Origin: Undibacter mobilis
Lineage (GTDB): Bacteria; Pseudomonadota; Alphaproteobacteria; Rhizobiales; Xanthobacteraceae
Direction: 5' to 3'
Assembly: GCF_003367195.1 (NCBI RefSeq)
Contig: NZ_QRGO01000001.1
Span: 2,714,501 to 2,778,500 of the forward strand
Length of the DNA: 64,000 nucleotides
The notes beneath the pieces are model-generated. The model made no database searches. It saw only the letters and a program-made list of their open reading frames with translations, and had not been told where the DNA came from. How positions within the stretch are numbered: position 1 is the first letter of the stretch; every line of letters starts with the position of its first letter. Of this stretch, positions 8,501 through 17,178 are shown in pieces. A program made the position numbers and the translations under genes.

Positions 8501-9361
8501 GGCTTCCGAATAGTCCGGGCAGATGACGACGCTCTTGGCGCCGCGGTAGCGCGCTTCGGTATAGAAGTGCGCATCCGGCGTGCGCGTTTGCGGTACGTTC
8601 GAGCCCCACAGAATGAGGAAGCCGGAATTGTACCAGTCGGCACTTTCCGGAACGTCGGTCTGTTCGCCCCAGGTTTGCGGCGAGGCCGGCGGCAGGTCGC
8701 AGTACCAGTCGTAGAACGACATGCAGACGCCGCCGAGCAGCGACAAATAGCGCGAGCCCGCGGCATAAGACACCATCGACATCGCCGGGATCGGCGAGAA
8801 ACCGATGACGCGGTCGGGGCCGTGCTTCTTCACCGTATAGGCGTTGGCCGCGGCGATGATCTCGGTGACTTCGTCCCAGGCCGCGCGCACGAAACCGCCG
8901 AGGCCGCGCTTGCTGGTATAGGCCTCGCGCTTGCCGGCGTCTTCGACGATGGAGGCCCAGGCGGCGACCGGCGTGCGCAGCACGCGCGCTTCACGCCACA
9001 GCTTCAGGAGCCGCGAGCGCACCAGCGGATATTTCACGCGGTTGCCGGAATAGAGATACCAGGAATAGCTGGCGCCGCGCGAACAGCCGCGCGGTTCGTG
9101 GTTCGGCAGTTCCGGGCGCGTGCGCGGATAATCGGTCTGCTGCGTCTCCCAGGTGACGATGCCGCTCTTGACGTAGATCTTCCACGAGCACGAGCCGGTG
9201 CAGTTGGCGCCGTGCGTCGAGCGCACGACCTTGTCGTGTTGCCAGCGCTTGCGGTAGCCGTCCTCCCAGCGCCGGTCCTCGTGGGTGACGATGCCGTGCC
9301 CGTTGGAGAAGGGCTCGTCGCCCCGTTTGAAGAATGTCAGTCGATCGAGAAAATGACTCAT
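5591..9361 (-). CDS. narG: respiratory nitrate reductase alpha subunit (Mo-bisMGD)
   Basis: A 1256-residue catalytic subunit that reduces nitrate to nitrite with electrons from the quinol pool. The N-terminal [4Fe-4S] ligands His50, Cys54, Cys58 and Cys93 correspond to H49/C53/C57/C92 of E. coli NarG. The segment YDWYCDLPPASPQTWGEQTD (about 218-237) contains the conserved region with the aspartate that coordinates molybdenum. There is no twin-arginine signal, so the enzyme faces the cytoplasm. It follows narK by 12 bases and overlaps narH by 4. Length and motif spacing show no damage, so the enzyme should be functional. Confidence 0.99.
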   Translation of the reverse strand: MSHFLDRLTFFKRGDEPFSNGHGIVTHEDRRWEDGYRKRWQHDKVVRSTHGANCTGSCSWKIYVKSGIVTWETQQTDYPRTRPELPNHEPRGCSRGASYSWYLYSGNRVKYPLVRSRLLKLWREARVLRTPVAAWASIVEDAGKREAYTSKRGLGGFVRAAWDEVTEIIAAANAYTVKKHGPDRVIGFSPIPAMSMVSYAAGSRYLSLLGGVCMSFYDWYCDLPPASPQTWGEQTDVPESADWYNSGFLILWGSNVPQTRTPDAHFYTEARYRGAKSVVICPDYSEASKFADMWISVKQGTDAALAMAMGHVILREFHLDRQAKYFQDYVRQYTDMPMLVELVKQDGKLVPGRLLRASDFTGDLGETNNPDWKTVAFDEASKSIVAPRGSIGFRWGEKGKWNLEEKKSDGEATKLQLTFAEDRDELAEVAFPYFGNREHDHFAGTDHPSVLVRKVPAKLVALKDGEKLVATVYDLFVANYGLDRGFGGDHVATSYDANVPYTPAWAEKITGVPRDQIITTAREFALNAEKTNGRSMIIIGAAMNHWYHCDMNYRGVINMLVMCGCVGQSGGGWSHYVGQEKLRPQSGWLPLAFGLDWGRPPRQMNSTSFFYAHTDQWRYETVGVEEILSPTAPAGPWDGALIDYNVRAERMGWLPSAPQLKQNPLEIAAKAKAAGLEPKDYVAKALKSGELQMSCEDPDHPDNWPRNMFVWRSNLLGSSGKGHEYFLKHLLGTTHGVQGKDLGEMGHKKPRDVAWHDDAPKGKLDLLVTLDFRMSTTCVYSDIVLPTATWYEKNDLNTSDMHPFIHPLTSAVDPVWEAKSDWEIYKAIAKALSRVAPEVLGVEKDVVLTPIQHDSPGEIAQPFDVKDWKTGEIDPIPGKTMPAVTVVERDYPNIYQRFTALGPLMQKIGNGVKGIAWNTEHEVDLLKRLNGEVTEEGSTKGLARIDTDIDATEVILSLAPETNGEVAVKAWAALSQTTGIDHTHLALPKEDEKIRFRDVVAQPRKIISAPTWSGLESEKVCYNAGYTNVHELIPWRTLSGRQQLYQDHLWMRAFGEALCVYRPPVDLKAVKPVIDSKPNGEKQIVLNFITPHQKWGIHSTYTDNLMMLTLSRGGPIVWISENDARKAGITDNDWIEAYNSNGALVARAVVSQRVKDGMCMMYHAQEKIVNVPGSEVTGQRGGIHNSVTRIVIKPTHMIGGYAQQAYGFNYYGTIGTNRDEFVIIRKMVKVDWLDKPAADQPEPLTVATSTKLEAAE

Positions 9362-9373
9362 CGTCCGGTTTCC

Positions 9374-12133
9374 TTATTCGGCCGGTTGCGGTGCGACGGG
9401 CGGGCGCGGAGCGGAGGGTGGCAGTGACGTGCCATGCTCGATGTCGTGGAGCAGGCCGCCGCGGCGGGTGTAGAACCACCAGGTGATGGCGACGCAGGTG
9501 ACGTAGAAACCCATGAAGCCCCACAGCGCCATTTCCGGTCCGCCTGTCAGCGAGATCGAGGTGCCGTAGCTCTTCGGGATGAAGAAGGCGCCGTAAGCCG
9601 CCACCGCAGAGGTGAAGCCAATGATCGCCGCCGATTCCATCTCGGCCTGCTTCTGGCGCACGTCGATGCTCATGCCGGGCTCCAGCCGGACAAGTTCGGC
9701 GCGCATGATCGCCGGGATCATCTGGAAGGTCGACGCGTTGCCGACGCCGGTGGCGAAGAACAACAGCATGAACATCGCGAAGAAGCCCCAGAACGCGTGC
9801 GGCTGATCCTTGATGCCGAGGAAGTACAGCACACCGGCGACCGCCGCGATCATCAGCGTGAAGACCCAGAAGGTGACGCGGCCGCCGCCATAACGATCGG
9901 ACAGCCAGCCGGTCGCCGAGCGCGACAGCGCTCCGATCAGGGGCCCGAGGAAGATGAATTTGAGCGAGTCGACCTGCGGGAACATGGTCTTGGCGAGCAG
10001 GGGGAAGCCCGCCGAGTATCCGATGAACGAGCCGAAGGTCCCGGTATAGAGCCAGCACATCAGCCAGTTATGCTTGCGCTTGAAGATCACCGCCTGGTCG
10101 GCGAACGAGGCGCGCATGTCGGCGATGTCGTTCATGCCGAACCAGGCCGCGGTCGCTGAGATGGCGATAAACGGCACCCAGATGAAGCCGGCATTTTGCA
10201 GCCAGAGCCTGGTGCCGTCGTTCGCCACCTGCGGTTCGCCGCCGAACCAGCCGAACACCCCTGCGGTGATGACCAGCGGGATGACGAACTGCACGACGCT
10301 GACGCCGAGATTGCCGAGCCCGGCATTGAGTGCGAGCGCGTTGCCTTTCTCCGCCTTGCGGAAGAAGAAGCTGATATTCGCCATCGATGAGGCGAAATTG
10401 CCGCCGCCGAAGCCGCACAGCAGCGATAGCGTCAGGAAGAAGATGTAGGGCGTATCCGGGCTCTGCACCGCAAGCCCGATGCCGACCGCCGGGATCATCA
10501 GCGACCAGGTCGAAATCGACGTCCATAGGCGGCCGCCGAAGATCGGCGGCATGAAGGAGTAGAAGATACGCAACGTCGCGCCGGAGAGGCCCGGCATGGC
10601 GGCCAGCCAGAACAGCTGGTCGGTCGAGAACTTGAAGCCGACCGCCGGCAGCTTGGCGACGACCACCGACCACACCATCCAGACCGCGAAGGCGAGCAGC
10701 AAGGCCGGGATCGAGATCCACAGATTGCGGCGGGCGATGGCGCGGCCCTTGGCTTCCCAGAACGCCGGATCTTCCGGCTTCCATTCGTCGAGCACGTGGC
10801 CGGAGAGCGCGCCGACGTGCTTCTCCTCGTGGATTGGCTGCATTTCCGGGAACTGCGGCAGCTTGCGCAGGGTCGGTTCGAAGGCTTCGCGCTCCATACG
10901 GCGGATGGCGAAATGCATCCAGGCCAGCGAGATGGCGGCGATCAGGAACAGCAGCATGAAGCATGAGGTCCAGATGCCGGTGAGATCGTTGAGCACACCG
11001 AAGGTGATCGGCAGCACGAAGCCGCCGAGACCACCGATCATGCCGACGAGGCCGCCGACCGCGCCGACGTTCTGCGGGTAGTAGACCGGGATGTGCTTGT
11101 AGACCGCGGCCTTGCCCAGGCTCATGAAGAAGCCGAGCACGAAGATCAGCGCCGTGAAGGTGACGACGCCGGTCGCCATATGGAAGGTGATCGGGCCCTT
11201 GATGCCCTCCACCGTGTAGGTTGTCGGCGGATAAGCCAGGATGAAGGTGACCAGCACCGAGACGCCGAACATCCAGTACATGATGCGGCGGGCGCCATAC
11301 TTGTCCGACAAGTGGCCGCCATAGGCGCGGAACAGACTTGCCGGCACCGAATAGGCCGCGCCGATCATGCCGGCGGTTGTGATGTCGAGGCCATAGACGC
11401 CGATAAGATAGCGCGGCAGCCATAGTGCGAGCGCAACGAAGGCGCCGAAGGCGAAGAAGTAATACAGCGAGAAGCGCCAGACTTGAATATTCTTGAGCGC
11501 GTCAAGCTCGAGCCATGCGCTTCGCGGGCGCGCGCCTTTGGCGCGGCGCGCCATCTCGACCGGGTCTTCCTTTGTGAAGAACCAGAAGATGATGCCCATC
11601 AGCGCGATGGCTACGGCCCAGACCTGCGCGGTGACCTGCCAGCCATAGGCCACCATCACGAAAGGCGCGATGAACTTGGTCACCGCCGCGCCGACATTGC
11701 CCGCACCGAAGATCCCGAGCGCCGTGCCCTGCTTCTCCGGTGGATACCAGCGCGACACGTAAGCGATGCCGACCGCGAAAGAACCGCCGGCGATGCCGAC
11801 GCCCAGCGCGGCAATCAGAAACTCTGTGTAGGTCTCCGCGTAAGTCAACAGGAAGGTGGCAAGCGCGGCCGCGAGCATGACCACCGTGTAGACGCGGCGG
11901 CCGCCGTATTGATCGGTCCAGATGCCAAGGAAGATACGGATCAGCGAGCCGGTGAGGATCGGCGTGCCGACCAGCAGACCAAACTGCGTCTCGTTGAGAT
12001 TGAGCTGCTGTTTGATCTGGACGCCGATGATGGCGAAGATCGTCCAGACCGCGAAGCACACCGTGAAGGCGATGGTCGACATCCACAGGGCTTGAGCCTG
12101 GCCCGCTGTAGATTTCGCAGTGTCCGTCGGCAT
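9374..12133 (-). CDS. narK: NarK1-NarK2 fused nitrate/nitrite transporter (two MFS domains)
   Basis: This 919-residue protein is twice the length of one MFS transporter. Domain 1 (about 10-430) begins with the ALWMSTIAFTVCFAVW helix and contains FGAGNVGAAVTKF. After a linker near 430-465, domain 2 (about 470-900) contains the nitrate-signature region GGGNFASSMANISFFF and NAGLGNLGVS. Around 24 hydrophobic segments are expected. The arrangement matches the NarK of Paracoccus, where the NarK1-like half is a proton-linked nitrate importer and the NarK2-like half a nitrate/nitrite antiporter. First gene of the operon; two FNR-type boxes lie upstream. It supplies nitrate to the cytoplasmic NarG site. 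Confidence 0.96.
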   Translation of the reverse strand: MPTDTAKSTAGQAQALWMSTIAFTVCFAVWTIFAIIGVQIKQQLNLNETQFGLLVGTPILTGSLIRIFLGIWTDQYGGRRVYTVVMLAAALATFLLTYAETYTEFLIAALGVGIAGGSFAVGIAYVSRWYPPEKQGTALGIFGAGNVGAAVTKFIAPFVMVAYGWQVTAQVWAVAIALMGIIFWFFTKEDPVEMARRAKGARPRSAWLELDALKNIQVWRFSLYYFFAFGAFVALALWLPRYLIGVYGLDITTAGMIGAAYSVPASLFRAYGGHLSDKYGARRIMYWMFGVSVLVTFILAYPPTTYTVEGIKGPITFHMATGVVTFTALIFVLGFFMSLGKAAVYKHIPVYYPQNVGAVGGLVGMIGGLGGFVLPITFGVLNDLTGIWTSCFMLLFLIAAISLAWMHFAIRRMEREAFEPTLRKLPQFPEMQPIHEEKHVGALSGHVLDEWKPEDPAFWEAKGRAIARRNLWISIPALLLAFAVWMVWSVVVAKLPAVGFKFSTDQLFWLAAMPGLSGATLRIFYSFMPPIFGGRLWTSISTWSLMIPAVGIGLAVQSPDTPYIFFLTLSLLCGFGGGNFASSMANISFFFRKAEKGNALALNAGLGNLGVSVVQFVIPLVITAGVFGWFGGEPQVANDGTRLWLQNAGFIWVPFIAISATAAWFGMNDIADMRASFADQAVIFKRKHNWLMCWLYTGTFGSFIGYSAGFPLLAKTMFPQVDSLKFIFLGPLIGALSRSATGWLSDRYGGGRVTFWVFTLMIAAVAGVLYFLGIKDQPHAFWGFFAMFMLLFFATGVGNASTFQMIPAIMRAELVRLEPGMSIDVRQKQAEMESAAIIGFTSAVAAYGAFFIPKSYGTSISLTGGPEMALWGFMGFYVTCVAITWWFYTRRGGLLHDIEHGTSLPPSAPRPPVAPQPAE

Positions 12134-12195
12134 GACGCTCTCCGTTCGCGATTGAATTGTCGCGAGCAGGAAGCCCCACCGAAAACGATGATACT

Positions 12196-12209
12196 TTGAG
12201 GTTGATCAA
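12196..12209. promoter_or_regulatory. FNR/Dnr-type box, narK-proximal
   Basis: TTGAG-GTTG-ATCAA matches the FNR/Dnr consensus TTGAT-N4-ATCAA at 9 of 10 defined positions. Its centre is about 70 bases upstream of the narK ATG, compatible with activation of the nar operon by the neighbouring regulator or another FNR homologue. The transcription start was not located. Confidence 0.75.
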
Positions 12210-12286
12210 CTCGACTGGTAATAGTGTGGAATTCGACTAGTATTGATATTTGCGAAGACTATGATTGATGAAACTGTTTCTATCGA

Positions 12287-12300
12287 TTGATGTTCATCAA
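12287..12300. promoter_or_regulatory. perfect FNR/Dnr-type box in the nar divergent region
   Basis: TTGAT-GTTC-ATCAA is a perfect inverted repeat of the FNR-family consensus. It lies about 85 bases before the regulator ATG at 12379 and about 160 before narK, so it more likely serves the regulator/nnrS side, possibly as autoregulation. Both boxes are in a local AT-rich stretch of an otherwise GC-rich region. Confidence 0.82.
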
Positions 12301-12378
12301 GTCGTGTAGCTTGATAGATGCAGTCGTGAGCATGTCATGCATCATGTCGTTCGCGTGACGAGTCGGGGGATAACGAAA

Positions 12379-13071
12379 ATGCCGGTGCGGCCATCCGATG
12401 TGCAATCGATTCGGGTCTTGCCGATGTTCCAGAAAATGTCGGAGCAGGCTTTCGCCGACTTGATGGCGCAGTCGATGCTGCAGCGCTTTCCGGCGCGCGC
12501 CGAACTGATCAGGGAAGGGGAATTGCCGGACTTTCTCTATATCGTTGTCGAGGGTGCGGTCGATCTCTATGCCACCCGCGATGCCGAAGAGACGACGATT
12601 GACATCGTATATCCCTCATCGAGTTTCATTCTGGCTGCCGTCATGCGCGACGAGCCTTATCTTAAGTCGGCGCGAACGCTGGCGCCCTCGCAAATCCTGA
12701 TGATTCCGTCGCAGGTGGTGCGCGACGCCTTCAGTCGCGATCCGGCCTTCGCACGCGGTATTGTCGATGAACTGGCGAAGCGTTATCGCGCCGTGACGCG
12801 GGTTCTTAAAAATGACCGTATGCGCTCCTCGACCGAACGGCTCGCCATCTGGATTCTCGGCATGGCGCAGCGCTCGGGCAGCAACGAGTTCGAGCTGCCG
12901 CTCGAGAAGCGAAAGCTGGCGTCGTTTCTCGGCATGACGCCGGAGAGTTATTCGCGCAGCGTCGCGGCGCTCGAGAAGCATGGCGTGCGCACTCATGGCG
13001 CGCTGATCACCATCAACAATCCCGCCGGTCTTGCCGAATTCGCCAAGCCGTCGAAGATCGAAGCCGACTGA
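12379..13071 (+). CDS. CRP/FNR-family regulator without cysteines (Dnr/NnrR-like)
   Basis: A 230-residue transcription factor with a cyclic-nucleotide-type beta-barrel (about 15-125), a dimerisation helix (about 125-150) and a winged helix-turn-helix (about 165-215). The recognition helix carries TPESYSR, matching the E..SR pattern of FNR proteins that read TTGAT half-sites. No cysteine occurs anywhere, so it cannot carry the FNR [4Fe-4S] cluster. By family logic it is a Dnr/NnrR-type, probably heme/NO-responsive, activator. The start is the ATG at 12379 with GGGGGA 8 bases upstream; an in-frame ATG at 12337 lacks a ribosome site. It is divergent from nar and upstream of NnrS. Confidence 0.9.
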   Translation: MPVRPSDVQSIRVLPMFQKMSEQAFADLMAQSMLQRFPARAELIREGELPDFLYIVVEGAVDLYATRDAEETTIDIVYPSSSFILAAVMRDEPYLKSARTLAPSQILMIPSQVVRDAFSRDPAFARGIVDELAKRYRAVTRVLKNDRMRSSTERLAIWILGMAQRSGSNEFELPLEKRKLASFLGMTPESYSRSVAALEKHGVRTHGALITINNPAGLAEFAKPSKIEAD

Positions 13072-13150
13072 CGCGGCTCTGACATTTATCAACGCATCGT
13101 CGCGGATGAAGCGTCACGGTGCCGGCGCCACGCCAGCCGGGATCATGCTC

Positions 13151-14362
13151 ATGTCGAATGACGCCAATTCAAATCCAGCTTTGGGTCGCCGCCGCCGCTA
13201 CGCCGGTCCGGCACTGTTCTCCTACGGCTTCCGTATCTTCTTTCTCGCCGCTTCAGTGTGGGCGGCCTTCGGTGTGTTCATCTGGCTGCCGATCTATCTC
13301 GGCTGGGTGCCTTTCGTCACCGCTTTCGGTCCGCATGACTGGCACGTGCATGAGATGATTTTCGGTTATGCCGCAGCGGCGATTGCCGGCTTCCTGCTGA
13401 CCGCGATCCCGAACTGGACCGGCCGGCTGCCGGTGAATGGTTGGCCGCTCGCCGGTCTCGCTGCTCTGTGGCTTGCCGGCCGCATCGCGGTTCTGGCGTC
13501 GTCGAGCCTCGGTCCCCTGGTAACGGCGGTGATTGATGTGTCGTTTTTGGCGACGCTGGGGTTCGTCTGTGGCCGCGAGATCGTGGCCGGCAAGAACTGG
13601 CGCAACCTGCGTGTGCTCGTCATCATCGCGGCGCTGACGGCAGCGAACATATTCTTTCATGCCGAGGTCTATGTGATCGGCGGCGCCGACTACAGTTTGC
13701 GACTGGCCTTCTCGGCCGTCATCGTTCTCGTCTGCCTGATTGGCGGGCGCATCGTGCCGAGCTTCACCAACAACTGGCTGGCGCGGAATAATCCCGGCCG
13801 CATGCCCGTGCCGTTCTCGCGCTACGATGGAATGACACTTGCGGTGTCGATCGTGTCGCTGGGGGCATGGATCGTCGCGCCGACCGATGAACGGGCCGGC
13901 ATTGCGTTGCTGGTTGCGGGAGTCATGCAGACGGTGCGGCTCGCCCGCTGGGCCGGTTACCGGGCGGCGGGTGACAGTCTGGTTCTGGTGCTGCACGTCG
14001 CCTATGCCTTCGTGCCGCTCGGCTTCGTCCTGACCGGGCTCGCGCTCGTCACCGACCTGCCGGCGGGGGCCGGTATCCACGCCTGGGGAGCAGGGGCGAT
14101 CGGACTTATGACTCTGGCGGTCATGACTCGGGCGTCATTGGGCCACACCGGCCACCCCCTCCATGCCGGACCGGCAACGCAAGCGATCTACGGTTTGGTG
14201 TTCGCGGGAGCGGTCCTCCGCGTCGCCGCGGCGCTCTCCGGCCACACCGCGGTGCTGGAACTGGCGGGCCTGCTGTGGATCGGCGGCTTTGCGTTGTTCG
14301 GGGCCACCTATGGCCCGATCCTGGTGCGCCAGCGTCCGGCCTGGGCGGAGGTCCGTTGCTGA
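13151..14362 (+). CDS. nnrS: NnrS family heme/copper membrane protein
   Basis: A polytopic membrane protein of 403 residues from the ATG at 13151. Around twelve hydrophobic segments are visible. The opening PALFSYGFRIFFLAASVWA and HDWHVHEMIFGY, with its histidine cluster, are characteristic of NnrS. Members of this family protect cells during nitric oxide exposure and are often controlled by NnrR/Dnr. It follows the regulator by 79 bases, probably in one transcript. The start is uncertain: CCGGGA lies 8 bases before 13151, while ATGs at 13145 and 13106 are also in frame. Confidence 0.9.
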   Translation: MSNDANSNPALGRRRRYAGPALFSYGFRIFFLAASVWAAFGVFIWLPIYLGWVPFVTAFGPHDWHVHEMIFGYAAAAIAGFLLTAIPNWTGRLPVNGWPLAGLAALWLAGRIAVLASSSLGPLVTAVIDVSFLATLGFVCGREIVAGKNWRNLRVLVIIAALTAANIFFHAEVYVIGGADYSLRLAFSAVIVLVCLIGGRIVPSFTNNWLARNNPGRMPVPFSRYDGMTLAVSIVSLGAWIVAPTDERAGIALLVAGVMQTVRLARWAGYRAAGDSLVLVLHVAYAFVPLGFVLTGLALVTDLPAGAGIHAWGAGAIGLMTLAVMTRASLGHTGHPLHAGPATQAIYGLVFAGAVLRVAAALSGHTAVLELAGLLWIGGFALFGATYGPILVRQRPAWAEVRC

Positions 14363-14414
14363 CCGAAAACAGTGGCCTATCAATATGTTGAACCGGCGGG
14401 GAGCGCGCTTTGGG

Positions 14415-14443
14415 TTGACAGCGCAAGGCCGATACGGTTCATC
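14415..14443 (+). promoter_or_regulatory. candidate promoter for tRNA-Gly
   Basis: A perfect -35 hexamer TTGACA at 14415-14420 is followed 17 bases later by TTCATC, a weak -10, placing a start about 8 bases before the mature tRNA-Gly. Alphaproteobacterial -10 elements are often poor, so the call rests on the -35 and on position. Confidence 0.5.
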
Positions 14444-14456
14444 TGTCCGCCTCGGC

Positions 14457-14530
14457 GCGGGTGTAGCTCAATGGTAGAGCAGCAGCCTTCCAAGCTGAAT
14501 ACGAGGGTTCGATTCCCTTCACCCGCTCCA
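14457..14530 (+). tRNA. tRNA-Gly (anticodon TCC)
   Basis: The acceptor strand GCGGGTG pairs with CACCCGC, followed by discriminator T and encoded CCA, 74 nt in all. The anticodon loop CTTCCAA gives TCC, and GGTTCGATTCC forms the T arm. The gene belongs to the tRNA cluster preceding secE. Confidence 0.96.
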
Positions 14531-14701
14531 AGCCCTCATTCCACCGCCGTACTTAAATGTCCGGGAAACCGGTTCGGCTAGGCCATTTCGCCCGGATTCC
14601 GCCCGGATCGGGGTGCCTCTTAAGCTCTTGCAAAGCCGCGCACTATCATGCATGAAGTCGCGGCGGCGGACCCTTCTATGGTCCGCCGCTTCCGCTTCCG
14701 G

Positions 14702-14777
14702 AGGGGTGTAGCTCAGCTGGTAGAGCACCGGTCTCCAAAACCGGGGGTCGCGGGTTCGAACCCTGCCGCCCCTGCCA
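14702..14777 (+). tRNA. tRNA-Trp (anticodon CCA)
   Basis: AGGGGTG pairs with CGCCCCT (one G-U), followed by discriminator G and encoded CCA, 76 nt in all. The loop CTCCAAA gives anticodon CCA. tRNA-Trp directly upstream of secE is the usual order in alphaproteobacteria. The 171 bases between it and tRNA-Gly hold nothing I can identify. Confidence 0.96.
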
Positions 14778-14973
14778 AGGCGGCCCGGCTTGTTGTTTTG
14801 GCTATCCAGGCCAGAAGCAGCCGGACGCCGGCAGGTCCACACGGAAACGGTCTTCGGGCGAGGGAATTGCGAGCGACGGATTAGAGCGGCAATTTCGCTC
14901 CCGCGTACTTAGATCATTCGGTGACCCTGAATAAAGCGGGTTGCCTGCGACTTTGATGTCAGGATTGAATTGA

Positions 14974-15168
14974 ATGGCAACGTCTCCGTTCAAGTTTCTT
15001 CAGGAAGTGCGTGAGGAAACGCGCAAGGTCACCTGGCCTTCGCGCAAGGAAACCATGATCACGACGGCGATGGTCTTCGTCATGGTCATGATCGCCTCGA
15101 TCTTTTTTCTGGTCGCCGATCAAGTGATCCGTCTTGCCGTGAGTTTCGTGCTCGGGCTTGGCGGTTGA
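14974..15168 (+). CDS. secE: preprotein translocase subunit SecE
   Basis: A 64-residue short-form SecE with one transmembrane helix (about 25-50) preceded by the amphipathic segment EVREETRKVTWPSRKET, whose VTWPS motif is diagnostic. It clamps SecY in the SecYEG channel. It lies upstream of nusG, 35 bases away, in the universally conserved secE-nusG pair. The single-helix form is normal outside enterobacteria. Confidence 0.97.
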   Translation: MATSPFKFLQEVREETRKVTWPSRKETMITTAMVFVMVMIASIFFLVADQVIRLAVSFVLGLGG

Positions 15169-15203
15169 GATTTGACGGCTGATAGCTGAAGGCCATTGCA
15201 GCG

Positions 15204-15764
15204 ATGACAGATACCGCCACCACCATCACGACCCGGCCGAAGCGCTGGTACATCGTGCATGCCTATTCGAACTTCGAGAAGAAGGTCGCGGAGTCGATCC
15301 GCGAGCAGGCCAAGCAGCGCGGCCTCGAAGACCTCGTCGATGACGTCCTGGTTCCGACCGAGACTGTCACCGAGGTGCGCCGCGGCCGCAAGGTCAACTC
15401 GGAACGCAAGTTTTATCCCGGCTATGTGCTGGTGAAGATGGCGCTGACCGACGAGGTCTTCCATCTCATCAAGAACACGCCGAAGGTCACCGGCTTCCTC
15501 GGTGCCGACAACAAGCCGATGCCGATTTCCGACGCCGAAGCCATGCGCCTCCTGCAGCAGGTGCAGGAAGGCATCGAGCGGCCGAAGCCGTCGGTCACTT
15601 TCGAAGTCGGCGAGCAGGTCCGCGTGTCGGACGGCCCGTTTGCCTCGTTCAACGGTACGGTCGAGGAAGTCGACGAAGCGCGCTCGCGCGTCAAGGTCGC
15701 GGTGTCGATCTTCGGTCGCGCCACGCCGGTCGAACTGGAATTCGGTCAGGTCGAAAAGGTCTGA
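15204..15764 (+). CDS. nusG: transcription termination/antitermination factor NusG
   Basis: A 186-residue protein with the NGN domain (about 10-115, beginning RWYIVHAYSNFEKKVAESI) that binds the RNA polymerase clamp and a C-terminal KOW domain (about 130-180, with VSDGPFASFNGTVEE) that contacts S10 or Rho. It links transcription to translation. Length is usual. It stands between secE and rplK, as in most bacteria. Confidence 0.98.
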   Translation: MTDTATTITTRPKRWYIVHAYSNFEKKVAESIREQAKQRGLEDLVDDVLVPTETVTEVRRGRKVNSERKFYPGYVLVKMALTDEVFHLIKNTPKVTGFLGADNKPMPISDAEAMRLLQQVQEGIERPKPSVTFEVGEQVRVSDGPFASFNGTVEEVDEARSRVKVAVSIFGRATPVELEFGQVEKV

Positions 15765-15774
15765 TCGTTTATCT

Positions 15775-15794
15775 CCGGCGGAAATCTCCGCCGG
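15775..15794 (+). other. hairpin in the nusG-rplK spacer
   Basis: CCGGCGGA and TCCGCCGG form a perfect 8-bp stem around an AATC loop, 11 bases after the nusG stop. No T tract follows, so it is not a standard terminator. It may protect the nusG mRNA end or belong to the L11 operon leader, where L1 autoregulation normally acts. Confidence 0.45.
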
Positions 15795-15864
15795 GGCATA
15801 GAGACGTGGGAGGTGAGGCGGCTTAGCCAGCTGTCAAAATCCGAACCACTAATGGAGAGAGTAT

Positions 15865-16293
15865 ATGGCTAAGAAAGTCACTGGATTCCTCAAACTGCAG
15901 GTGCCCGCCGGCGCTGCCAACCCGTCGCCGCCGATCGGTCCGGCGCTGGGCCAGCGCGGCCTCAACATCATGGAGTTCTGCAAAGCGTTCAACGCGCAGA
16001 CCCAGAAGATGGAAAAGAACATGCCGATCCCGGTCGTCATCACGACCTATCAGGATCGCTCGTTCACCTTCGAACTGAAGACCCCGCCGGTCTCCTACTT
16101 CCTCAAGAAGGCGGCCAAGCTTGAATCGGCGTCGAAGAACCCGGGCCGCGACTTCGTCGGTTCGGTGACCAAGGCGCAGGTCAAGGAAATCGCCGAACAG
16201 AAGATGAAGGACCTCAACGCCAACGACATCGAAGCTGCGATGAAGATGATCGAAGGTTCTGCCCGTTCGATGGGCCTCAAGGTGGCGGAGTAA
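15865..16293 (+). CDS. rplK: 50S ribosomal protein L11
   Basis: 142 residues, the usual length. The N-terminal domain contains [20 protein letters not shown], the proline-rich switch region that binds the thiostrepton/GTPase centre of 23S rRNA; the C-terminal half binds rRNA helices 43-44. GGAGAG precedes the ATG. It forms an operon with rplA 5 bases downstream. Confidence 0.98.
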   Translation: MAKKVTGFLKLQVPAGAANPSPPIGPALGQRGLNIMEFCKAFNAQTQKMEKNMPIPVVITTYQDRSFTFELKTPPVSYFLKKAAKLESASKNPGRDFVGSVTKAQVKEIAEQKMKDLNANDIEAAMKMIEGSARSMGLKVAE

Positions 16294-16298
16294 CGGTC

Positions 16299-16997
<699 letters not shown>

Positions 16998-17021
16998 GGC
17001 GGCTTTGAGCGACCAGATTGA

Positions 17022-17051
17022 AAGGCCGGGCCTTGTGCCCGGCCTTTTTTT
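17022..17051 (+). terminator. intrinsic terminator after rplA
   Basis: AAAGGCCGG at 17022-17030 pairs with CCGGCCTTT at 17039-17047 around an 8-base loop and is followed by further Ts. It closes the secE-nusG-rplKA unit. Confidence 0.85.
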
Positions 17052-17178
17052 GAGCGATTGCCGCGCCATTTCTTAAATTTTTCTGAAATCAGCCCTTTAC
17101 CGAGACGGGCGCCGCGCTCTTGCTTTCTAATCGTTTTCCTGAGGTTCGCGCGCTGACCGCGCGTTGGGAGACGTTGCG

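Noticed and set aside
14378..14973. Search for a second tuf gene between the tRNAs and secE
   Set aside because: The spaces (171 and 196 bases) are far too short and hold no GTPase motif.
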